A stretch of DNA of 64,000 bases from Owenia fusiformis (taxonomy: Eukaryota > Annelida > Polychaeta > Sabellida > Oweniidae). Under the pieces are notes generated by a model. That model was not told the DNA's origin and searched no databases. It saw only the letters and a list, made by a program, of their open reading frames with translations. A program made the translations under genes and the position numbers. Shown one piece after another: positions 35,240 to 64,000 of this stretch (positions are counted from its first letter, which is position 1; each line of letters starts with the position of its first letter). Location of the stretch: assembly GCA_903813345.2 (NCBI GenBank), contig CAIIXF020000006.1:31970024-32034023 (forward strand). Reading direction: 5' to 3'.

Positions 35240-37912
35240 CACGCGGTAGGATCTCTTCGGGACGTATCGAAACCACTCCGTCCCGAAAAAACCGTTAATT
35301 TGAATTTAAAACCTACCCCAGTGTTTGAAAATCAAGGATTGTGAGTCTCACACTCCACCGTTTTTCTTCAAACTTGTTCCGTACAAAGCTTCACAGAAAT
35401 ACCTTTCAGTCGATACATTGTTTTCGTGTACAAAGTACCTCGTTTTAGCGGCGTTTTGGTCCCCAGCTGTGAGATAAAGCAAATTTTCATAACTTTCAAC
35501 TGTAAGTCAAGTTATCTCGCCAGTCTTTTACCCATTCTCGCCCATAATTTCAGAATGGACTCCCATTACAACCTTCCATCGCTACGTCTTGATTTTTGGG
35601 CATCAAACGCAGCAGTTTCTAAATCATCCACACATCTCTTCAAATTTGACCAATACGCCCCGTCATCTTCCACTACGCCCCGCCGAGTCTATCACTATAC
35701 ACGTAGAGTTGCATTCTAAAACACTTTGTCCATCGATGTGTCCGTTTGTAGGTTGCCATTGTCGATTCTAAATACCAATCGGATTGTGTTTTAAGATTTA
35801 CCCATTCTTGTCCATTTTCAATATACCTATTATAGGGTGGTCCAAAATCTCCCTAAAATTTAGATTTCCCGATATTGCAATATAAAGATTTTAATTACTG
35901 AACAATTGAAAATATTTTTAAGAAACGTTTAAAGTGCCCTATCCTTGAAAAAATGTGAAAATGCGAAAGGATGGGTGATGTCAATTATATTATTTTCAGC
36001 ATAACGTTAGAAACATGTATCATTTTATATGGTACACGTTTCATAATGTAATCCAATGGAATCATACAGAAGAAAGGTTGACACACAACAGTTAAAATCT
36101 TTATATTACATTATCAGACCAAGTCAGTAGATGTTGTTTATATACCAATTAGTGTTGTATGATGATGCATTCTTTATATGAATCTAGAAACGTTTTTGTG
36201 CCAATATTGCTCATTTTGATGACATCTTATATCTCCGTTATTTTGAAATTAAGCGTGGCAAAGTTTCCCGATGGATTTAGCTAAAAAAAAGTGGTGCCTG
36301 TAGGGTTATTGAAAATCATACATGATGAAGAAAAAATACATATTCCTGAAATACAACAGTTTAATTTTGAGTTGTAAACCATTTATGAAAACGGCATATT
36401 TGTCAAAATTACCAAAAGTTCAAGCGAGACGCGTGGCAAAATTTCCCAGGGGTCTAGAGTGGAAATATTTGTACCAAGAGTCAATTTGTAACTAGAATCT
36501 ATCAGATGACAGATTTTTGGAAAATTTTGCAGATTTGGACAACCCTAAACCTATAACTTTGTTGAACTTGAAGAAACGTATCAACTTTTTGTTAAATAAA
36601 GATAGCAAATTCAGCTGTCTACTGTACCTAACTTGTACTTTTTGCTAGTACTCAGATTGATGGATATTCTGTCGTATGACATGCGACAAACACCGGTGTA
36701 AAAGCGTAGGTGGTCCTATCAAATTATGGTCCTAGTCTCTATTGATTTATATGGTGACCTGATTACAATTATTTTCCTTATTATTTATACACAATCAGGA
36801 CCAGAAAGGGCCGTTAGGAAAGGGGACCATAATTTCTTTCACACCGGCTTTGTTAGTACTTTGCCTTGGATGTCATACAGTACATTTACACTGTGGCATG
36901 ATGATGAACTTAGAAAATATGTATAGTCATGACAAAATGTTCTTTGTGATATAATATTGTATAGCATCATTCTGATACGTATTACATGTTTATGTTTAGT
37001 GCATAAAATTCATAGCCAGATCAAAAATTCGGAGAGAATACGCTGGACGATAGAATATTAAAAACTATAAAAACATTCTTCATAGAATTAAGCAAATAGT
37101 GTTATTATCATTTAAGTAGTAACTGCATATGTTTAAAACCACTCTGTTTAAATACTACCCTTTGCATTCGTTTGACTTCACTTCTTAAAAGAGAGATTCG
37201 TCTAGTTTAACTAGACTCTGCGCGCAGGGTATTTAAATACAGGTAAATAAATAAATATGATGCAATGAAAATTAAAGTTAAAAAGCAACATCTTCACAAA
37301 CATTTAAATTATCAATTTCATGCAATCAGTTATAGTTATACTCTGTATGTATGCTAAACTTAAGACTGGTGTAAAGAATCGACCGAGGCAAACCTATGTA
37401 AAATTACACATCGATGAACAAAATGTTTTAGAATACAACTCCACGTTTGTAGTCATAGACTCGGCGGGGCGTAGTCAGTGGAAGGTGACGGGACGTATTA
37501 GTCAAATTTTAAGAGATGTGTGGATGATTTAGAAACTACTGCGTTTGATGCCCAAAAATCAAAACGTAGCGATGGAAGGTTGTAATGGGAGTCCATTCTG
37601 AAATTATGAGCGAGAATGGGTAAAAGACTGGCGAGATAACTTGACTTACAGTTGAAAGTTATGAAAATTTGCTTTATCTCGCAGCTGGGGACCAAAACGC
37701 CGCTAAAACGAGGTACTTTGTACACGAAAACAATGTATCGACTGAAAGGTATTTCTGTGAAGCTTTGTACGGAACAAGTTTGAAGAAAAATGGTGAAGTG
37801 TGAGACTCACAATCCTTGATTTTCAAACACTGGGGTAGGTTTTAAATTCAAATTAACGGTTTTTCGGGACGGAGTGGTTTCGATACGTCCCGAAGAGATC
37901 CTACCGCGTGTG
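35240..37912. mobile_element. Long inverted-repeat element, arms of about 525 bp
   Basis: The left arm about 35240-35765 and right arm about 37375-37912 are reverse complements with modest divergence (acgcggtaggatctcttcgg on the outside; acatcgatg near the inside). Weaker similarity continues outward (gttactacggtaaata near 35162; its complement near 38280). The centre includes a segment (about 36665-36850) homologous to 22575-22745. No transposase was recognised; arm length suggests a Mutator-like or foldback element. Confidence 0.6.
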
Positions 37913-38867
37913 TGTATAGTAGGTTTAAGTGTATGCAATGTGGCCATTTGAGGTATGTATGTAAAGCTGAGGCCAATTACTTTCTAAATGTGCCATTTTT
38001 AGAAAAAAATCGCAAGAATATAGTCCCGTAAACTTGAACTACTTTATTCGTTAATTTTCATCGGTGAAGCAGGGATTTTACCTAAAAATGAGTCCCTGTG
38101 TTGGCGTAGTGATATTTAAAAATCAAGACGCAAACCCTATGTTAAATATATGGTCAAGATGAAGGTCATGTATAGGGGAACGCAGAAATATAGTTCTTGT
38201 ATGGGCTAATTCGTTCGAAAATGGCGATATGTATCCCAGAACCTGAATTTTGTGATTTTTCAATATTTTTCAATGATTTACCGTAGTGACACCCAAATGG
38301 AAATATAAACACTTCCGGTAAATATTCGGTTCAAGTGCGAGTTTGGACCAACTTTTGCAAGTTTGACCAGGAAATCACCTTTCATTTGGTATGTTAGTAA
38401 CATTTTTGATCGTATTGGGTATGTAAGAATCATATACACGTCGAATTATTAGCATAAATGTCTCAGTTTGAACGATAAATGAAAATATAACACTTCCGGG
38501 AAATTTTGTCACAAACGCCTTATGGACTTTTCTCTATTATATTCCCTATATTTTTAGAATATACCATTGATAGTGCTGACTGTGACTGAAACAAATGAAT
38601 GCTAAGCTTACGAGACCTCAAAAGACCGTGCTGTATAGATCTATAGCTTGGATGACAGAAGGAATGGTTAATATAGACCACTATGAAAATACAAATAACC
38701 ACTTGAACTCTTAATAACCGAAAAGTAGTATCAAAGTGCCTTGTTATAAGCTATTCAAAATGTAAAGTCTAATAAATTTTCTTACCAAAGTTTGGCGGGA
38801 TTTCCTACAGTAGTTTGGTTTCCTCCGGTTCGACTAAATTTTTTGTACGCAGGCGTACAACTTTAAA

Positions 38868-39000
38868 ATTTTGATTGGCCAATATAGATTATTCCCACCT
38901 TTCCTTACTAGAAAACTTGTGGCCTTCGCTCTCGATATAATCTGCGCATGCGCTGTAAGGCTGTACACGTTTCCACAAAATTTTATTTCCAGAAAATAAA
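38868..39000 (+). promoter_or_regulatory. Likely ARL1 promoter and short 5'UTR
   Basis: An overlapping CCAAT palindrome (ATTGGCCAAT) lies near 38873-38882 and an NRF-1-like palindrome (TGCGCATGCGC) near 38943-38953. The ATGG/gtaagt mini-exon follows about 50 bp later. CCAAT plus NRF-1 spacing of this kind is typical of TATA-less housekeeping promoters. The transcription start is inferred, not seen. Confidence 0.55.
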
Positions 39001-58207
<19,207 letters not shown>

Positions 58208-58733
58208 ATGAATGAGTGATGCCATTTTAGTTTGTGAGACTGCCTATTTATGAAATGAATGATATCTCAATGAATAGACAAACCGTTGTACACTAATATT
58301 GTATATAGGGTAACATAGGTGATGCTCAGAATGGATCTAGGATTAATGTGAACAAAGAAGGGACAGACAGTTTAAACCATGTCTAGGTGTATATGTAAAT
58401 AGACAGTTTCTACAACATATAAATAAATATATATGTATGGACAATATACCACATTTTAGATACATTGTGGAATGTGGATGGACAGTTTAGACCATAAGTT
58501 TTACCATACACATAAATAGATGTATGGTTGTACAGTTTTATAATACTTTGTATGGGAATCTATTGGAAGTCTTTTAATATTTATTACACATTGTATTTCA
58601 GAGAATGTATTACACACTTTTTGAGGGGGGCTTTTTACCTAATCTCAAAAAATACATTGACTTCCTGAGTATTTCTTGGTACATAAGAATGAAGTCAAAT
58701 ATATATGAACAATATTAGCAAACATACTATCTT
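58208..58733 (+). other. Probable ARL1 3'UTR region
   Basis: AT-rich sequence after the ARL1 stop, with repeats of tgtatggacaatata type and AATAAA-like strings (for example ataaataaatat near 58420). No coding similarity was seen. The end of the transcript cannot be fixed from sequence alone. Confidence 0.35.
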
Positions 58734-59130
58734 AGGGGAGGCATCAAAAGATCAATGTCTGATAGAAAACTAAATAAATCTAGTTTGGGGGGAGGGGGCC
58801 AAAGCTATTTCAGTTTGCTATCCGACAAATTTCAACATTTGAATTTTTGGGAATTTCGACTCGAAATGCCTTGGAATGGTTTAAAAATAAAGACTTTACC
58901 AGATGCCTTCTTCACAAATATGCATGCAACATGGAATATTATGTCTATTGTTGTTGGCATATGTTTTAAGAATCATGAATAAGTTCTAGTACTACCCCGC
59001 AAAAACATGTGAAAGTCCGCGATCAACTTTCATTGTATTAAGTTTTGAGGGGGAGGGGGGGGGGTCCAACTCAAAACTAGATTTATTTAGTTCCCTATCA
59101 GACATTGAACTTTTGATGCCTCCCCTTAAT
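58734..59130. mobile_element. MITE-like element with AGGGGAGGCATCAAAAG ends
   Basis: The left end aggggaggcatcaaaagatc and right end (its complement) enclose a second pair of inner arms (actaaataaatctagttt). Two G-rich tracts (58786-58799 and 59049-59062) lie inside the arms. Confidence 0.7.
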
Positions 59131-59183
59131 AAGCCAATCAGTTACGAATTATGAAGGCAAGTTCTGCAAAGGTCCATTTGAGT

Positions 59184-60013
59184 TATGGCAAGTGATTTTA
59201 GAAGGTCATATCTTTCACCATGAGTACCTTCTAGCCATAAATACAGTTTTTTTGTAAAACAATCAAAAATATCAATAAAACAATTCGAAAAATTATGAAT
59301 AGGGACCCCATGTCAACAATTTTTTCAAAATATTGAACCTATTTACTTAAAAGAGGATCTTCTTTTTCTGATTTTTATTGCATGAAAAGATTATTCAATG
59401 AGGGGTCTAAAACTAGAATGGTATTGAAAATCTAGTTTTGAAGATATCAATTTTCTGAAAACAATGAATATCATGAGTTATCATGTTAGCATGAGTAGAA
59501 GACACTTTCGACATGTTTAAAACCAAGATTATCCAGTGAATTTCACTAGAAAAATACGAAGACCATATGCGGGTCATATGCTAATTGGAGTAAACTGATC
59601 CACTTCTTATAAAAAGGGAGAACAGCAATGATCAAAGTAAATGCTTGTTTCGATGTTGGTTAGATAACATGTTAATGAATCACATGGAGTAAATATGTGG
59701 CTGATGTCATAGTTTATGTGATATGTCATATCTCGAATCACAATCACATCATTTGATGACTTGGCAGTTGTCTTGATTGATTTGCCATATAAGCTAATAA
59801 AGGCGGGACTTAGGTCACGTGAATGATCCGAGCCAAGTCCATAGAACAAAGGGTACCACCCACTTCGTACATAACTTTTCAGAGAGTTGGATTGATATTT
59901 TACTATCATGGGGACTTAATATTTTGTTATAATTTTAATAAAAATCACTGTATTTATGGACAGAAAGTACTCATGGTGAAAGATATGACCATCTAAAATC
60001 ACTTGCCAATACC
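59184..60013. repeat. Inverted repeat with arms of about 125 bp
   Basis: ggcaagtgattttagaaggt plus catatctttcaccatgagta is answered at 59969-60010. The loop is about 580 bp with no gene seen. Confidence 0.65.
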
Positions 60014-60016
60014 TCC

Positions 60017-60225
60017 CATACCCCCATTAATGTGCGGTTGATTTTTCAAATCACCCCCACAACTACTTGTGTATTGAAATCTTGTAACTGAAAATAAGCT
60101 GGATTGGATGTTAACTTTGTGTAAATACTGACAACATTTTTCAACTACAAAATTTCATTACACAAGTAGTTGTGGGAGTGATTTGAAAAATCAACCACAC
60201 ATTTATGGGGGTATACCTCACATGG
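60017..60225. repeat. Hairpin repeat
   Basis: The arms (ttttcaaatcacccccacaa and ctacttgtgt) are answered by acacaagtagttgtgggagt plus gatttgaaaaatcaacc. The loop is about 40 bp. Confidence 0.7.
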
Positions 60226-60229
60226 ACAT

Positions 60230-62330
60230 TTCCATTCTGTTCCATGCAAGCCCTTACTTGAGCTAGTAACTAAAAGAGTACAACTGAGCAATATCCTTAC
60301 TTTTGAGACCATTTTTGTCTGCATTTTATAAGAAATCATTGACATATTGTTTCCAGTTTCAGCCTGAGATGAAATGTTCGAACTATATTCTCCATGTGTT
60401 AAAGTTCAGCCTATGTATAAGAGCTAACTAAAATAGACATAGAAGGATACACCTATTTATTATGAAAAATACATTAGACTGTTTGAGAAAGGTTCTATAT
60501 TTAAGTCTTCCATTCCACACGAAAAATTGAAAATTGATGTCCAATCAAATTTAAACTAATAATTATTGCCTGGTGTTTTGGAAATTATACATGCCACTTT
60601 AGAAATATTCTTATCTTATTAATATCATTTGTTTGGCAATTTATATTAAGTTGTGATATGAGTTGTTAGAAGATGGAGGCAAATGGGAAGATTTGATGTT
60701 GATGTTTTTATTATCACACCATCGGATTTTCTCCAAATTCGCACCCATGTAGATGCAGGTTACTTACACAGAACACACATAACAGGAACTGAAAATGGTG
60801 TGTTAAGGTTATCATACATGTATAGTATCTTTACTCAACAATATTGATGTACATTTTCTTTTCTTATAAATAAATGTAGTTTAATTCATGTATGTTATAA
60901 ATGGCTTTGTTGAATAGAATGTCCAAACTGACCACCTTACTAAAACTTTACACAACACAGTAAACCTCGTGGAAAGAGAAAACCTAGAAGTTCATTTTAC
61001 ATTTTGTTATTGGGTAAGGCCATCAAATCAAAATTGCATCAAAACTTATTTCATTTCAATTGGACAGTGTCAGTATAGGAAATTCAAAATGATGAATAAA
61101 AGAATGAATGGTGGGAAGATTTTCTTGAATTCTTGAAATCCATCCATCAAATTGATTTGGCCAGAACAGACACAACTTGGTCAAAATGGTCACCTCAAAA
61201 AGGCAGGATGTTAATGTGGGTTTCGTTTGTATTGCGATTCCTCAATGGTTGGGGAAGGTGTGCTGAACACGGTTTCTTTGTGTGTTAATTGCCATTTTGA
61301 TATTTATTTTCCTCATTAATTGTCTTTGCAATAAAAGTCTGGTCTTTTCCTTTTATTTATGGTACTTGTGCACCTTACATATCTTTTCATTTAAATTAAG
61401 TTGTCCATTAATTTAGTGTACAGACTGCAACATAGTAATGAATGGCTGGCTTTTAAGGTAAACATGCTTTATTAAGTATGAGGAACAATAGAAACTCAAA
61501 AACAGCAACTCCCCGAGTAGTAAATCCCATCAAATAAATGTTTTATTTCACCAAATCATAATTATTTTGAACATAGCATGACTGAAATAAGCAGTGTTGT
61601 ATTGTATCCTTTTCACAATGTATACCCATGACATGACGCCATACCAGGAACTCGAAGTACTCTAGGCATTACCTGTTAAGATTTGCATCAAAGATTGTAC
61701 TTGTTTCTTTCTACAAAACTAGAGAGTGCCTGTCTTGAATATAGCAGCCATCTTAAATATTCCTTCTGGAGCAGAATTCTATGGCCATGGCCATTAATAT
61801 AAAGCACAAAAATGTTAATCAAATCTGAAGATTGCACTGGTATTGATAGGCTAAAAGGTTTTCATCTCGATATTCTGCCATTTATGGAGTCATGTCATGA
61901 TTACAAAATTCGAAATCAAACAGCTGCATTTTTTCACTTCAGAATTTGAATCTTGAGTTTTGACAAGAAGGATTGGCTCGCAGGATCCTGACTCGACTAT
62001 AAATTCAAAATAATATATTGGCCACTCTCTTTGCAGTTCAGTAATCAGTTTTCACAAAAATGGTGGCCAGTTTTGAGTTGGAACAGATTGATATGTGGGA
62101 TAGTGAAAAGTTTTGTCTTTCAAAATTCCACTCAAATCCTGTCAAAACAAAACAAACAGCATATTTTGTACAAATACATATCTTTTTTATTTCACTGTAT
62201 TCATAAGTGTAGAAATGAGATACAAAGAGCAAGTACTGCTAGCAATATATAAAAGGTAAGATAAATGTCAAGGTCATTCTGCTGAGAATAAAAAATGAAT
62301 ATTTCTAATAGGCATGCAACAGTGGAGACG
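60230..62330. other. Intergenic downstream of ARL1; mostly unassigned
   Basis: Apart from the short family C remnant near 61500 and a lone ttatcacaccatcgg family B end-like string near 60711, I see no gene or delimited element. Confidence 0.35.
61499..61560 (+). repeat. Family C left-end fragment
   Basis: The text acagcaactccccgagtagt plus AATCCCATCAAATAAATG is a short solitary remnant downstream of ARL1. Confidence 0.4.
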
Positions 62331-62339
62331 ATAACCCCA

Positions 62340-62490
62340 TTTAACGTGAAGTACGGCAATCGCCATGTTGCACGACAATTGACGTGAAATTATGAAGCAT
62401 AAGTGCGCATGTCAATAGATAATAACGGCAATTGCCGTCATGTCCGTCAAGTGACGTGCAATATTTTGCACGACAATTGACGTGCAAACT
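62340..62490. repeat. CAATTGACGTG motif cluster, repeated at the window end
   Basis: ACAATTGACGTG occurs at about 62376 and 62464, with related GCAATTGCC/GTCAAGTGACGTG text. ACGTCAATTGACGT occurs near 63967-63980 with ggcaatctccgtg after it. The two clusters may be ends of one element that runs past the window. Confidence 0.4.
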
Positions 62491-62532
62491 ATTATCTTGT
62501 AAAAGTTTCACATATTATCGGCAGGACAACAG

Positions 62533-63024
62533 CAGGCCTGTCAACTGTCCCGCAATTTGCGTATTTGTCACGCATTTGCTGAAGAATTTGAAGTCACGCC
62601 AGTTTTTTTTGCGTGACAGAAAATGTCACGCAAAATACGCATTTTACCTGGTAATTGTCAAGCAAAAATATTTCTGTAGAAATTTGTTCGAAATATGTTG
62701 ACGATACGGTAAAAATACGAACGCCGGGAAAAACCGAACGCAATTTGTTCGGATTTTTCACGCGAATCCCGTATGTGTCACGCATGTTCATTGGAAATTT
62801 TTGGTACCTACCCCCCCCCCCCCCCCGTTGACGACATCGCGAGCGTAGCGAGCGCGAAAAATTTGAGGTGTTCAAAGTTTGGCAAAGGTGCTCAAACTTT
62901 GGCCAAAGGTGTTTAAAAGTTGGCCAAAGGTGTTCAAAATTTGGACAAAAGTGTTCAGATTTGGACTTAGGTGTCCAACATTTTGAAGTCACTCATATTA
63001 GGTGGTCCCAAGTTGACAGCCCTG
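62533..63024. mobile_element. 492-bp element with CAGGCCTGTCAACT ends and 6-bp repeat
   Basis: It is flanked by CAACAG (62527-62532 and 63025-63030). The ends are CAGGCCTGTCAACT and the complement of CAGGGCTGTCAACT. Inside are a C run (about 62811-62826) and a 21-bp minisatellite at 62867-62980 with five to six units of aggtgttcaaaatttggcca type. Confidence 0.7.
62867..62980. repeat. 21-bp minisatellite inside the 62533 element
   Basis: Five to six diverged units with GGTGTTCAAA and TTTGGCCAAA cores. The repeated peptide frame is a by-product of a 21-bp period. Confidence 0.75.
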
Positions 63025-63179
63025 CAACAGGGAGTAATAAACTGGGAAACTAGTGGGAAAATCATGATCTGCATCGTATGTAATAGTTAAAATTATAAAC
63101 ATTTGCTATTTTCCGGGTTGCGTTTTGAACTAACAACTATTATGATGTGCTTACGTCAATGTTTACAAGAAATATTTAT

Positions 63180-63590
63180 TCAACAGCAAACCGGAAGTAA
63201 ACAAATGACGTGAAGAAAACGAATAAATTCTGATTTAATGAGGATATGAATTTAAATTGTTTATAATTCATTTAAGGTAATCATTAGATCATTGTAAAGA
63301 AGGTTTAAAAACTAAATCAAGTCAGGAAAAAACGAAAAAATCAACAACACGCTGCGGTCAGGAAAACACTTCCGGTCAAAACGAAGAGGGAAAGTAGACC
63401 CCATTTTAGTGATTTCCAGCGGTCTTTTCTCGGAATTGGGGCTCACGTTGTGTTCAGAGATTAAAAAACTATTGGGTCAGTACCAATTTCGTCGTATAAC
63501 CTGTCGAAAAGACGATATCTAGACAATTGAATGAGTGTTAGTAATTCCAATATGGCGTTTTTCTGGGATTCGTGAGAGGTAACTTTGATT
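63180..63590 (+). promoter_or_regulatory. Possible promoter and first exon of a downstream gene
   Basis: ETS-type ACCGGAAGT (about 63189) and ACTTCCGG (63367) motifs, and AATATGGCG (63549) near a donor-like GAGAG/gtaact (about 63579). The ATGGCG frame stops after seven codons, so any exon here would be non-coding or spliced otherwise. Confidence 0.3.
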
Positions 63591-64000
63591 AGTTCTAGCG
63601 CAAAATTCCCACATAGGATCGCAAATTCCTACATACAAGTGCTAGATTAGATAAAATACTTGAAGAAAATGCAATAAAAAGCGTTCCATCGATCGATTTA
63701 GACTTTCCAAGAATGCAAGTTCGGTGGTGACTTCATTGGTTCGTAACATTTACAGAAAATTCACAAGATTGAACGGCATTTTCTCCACAATTTTGGAATG
63801 AAATTCTTCCCTGGGATTTAATATATCATTAATGTTTACCAAAGTATACGTACTATAAAATAAATATTACTTAGATTGTATATATATTAAACACTGGGTC
63901 TTCTAATCAACCTGGTGTTTCAAATTATGAATTACAATGGACATTATGCTTATTGGCGTGATTTACGTCAATTGACGTGAAAAATGGCAATCTCCGTGTT

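Noticed and set aside
35426-35719. Protein-coding exon in the inverted-repeat arm
   Set aside because: The frame has no recognisable domain and is mirrored in the other arm simply because the DNA is duplicated.

Overview
This is a eukaryotic, intron-rich and repeat-dense stretch, almost certainly nuclear DNA of an invertebrate animal. The evidence is spliced animal-type genes for DNA polymerase delta (POLD1) and the Arf-like GTPase ARL1, AT-rich sequence, canonical GT/AG introns and many transposon families. I cannot fix the phylum. A PQQ-type dehydrogenase gene and arrays of about 120-162 bp monomers inside hairpin-ended elements would fit a marine invertebrate, but that is inference.

Genes, left to right. 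(1) 428-2664 (+): the last three exons of a PQQ-dependent glucose-dehydrogenase-like quinoprotein. (2) 3350-20314 (-): thirteen coding exons of POLD1 (663 codons), from the start codon through the proofreading exonuclease domain to polymerase motif A. Motifs B and C, the thumb and the zinc fingers are not found in the window, and the oppositely oriented dehydrogenase gene lies where the next exons would be expected. (3) 39001-58207 (+): a complete six-exon ARL1 gene (180 codons), with a tiny first exon next to CCAAT and NRF-1-like promoter motifs and a 7.6 kb first intron.

Everything else is mostly mobile DNA. I delimit many copies by target-site duplications (TSDs) read directly: two hAT-type elements with perfect 8-bp TSDs (13314-13757; 23349-24023, which carries a BED-finger-like fragment); a reverse-transcriptase element flanked by an 8-bp repeat (26052-27783); three related CA...TG-ended elements with 6-bp TSDs; an 849-bp foldback with a 5-bp TSD; an element full of GCGGTAG motifs with a 5-bp TSD; and several long inverted repeats.

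The most unusual theme is a set of six repeat families (called A-F here). Each has half of a hairpin at one end and the full hairpin at the other, a CG-rich tract next to the full hairpin, and usually an array of about 120-162 bp monomers between. Different families share leaders or monomers, as if modular. They resemble non-autonomous Helentron/HINE-type rolling-circle elements in outline, but this needs testing. One family C copy (about 23172-27840) has been split by three independent insertions, giving a readable relative chronology.
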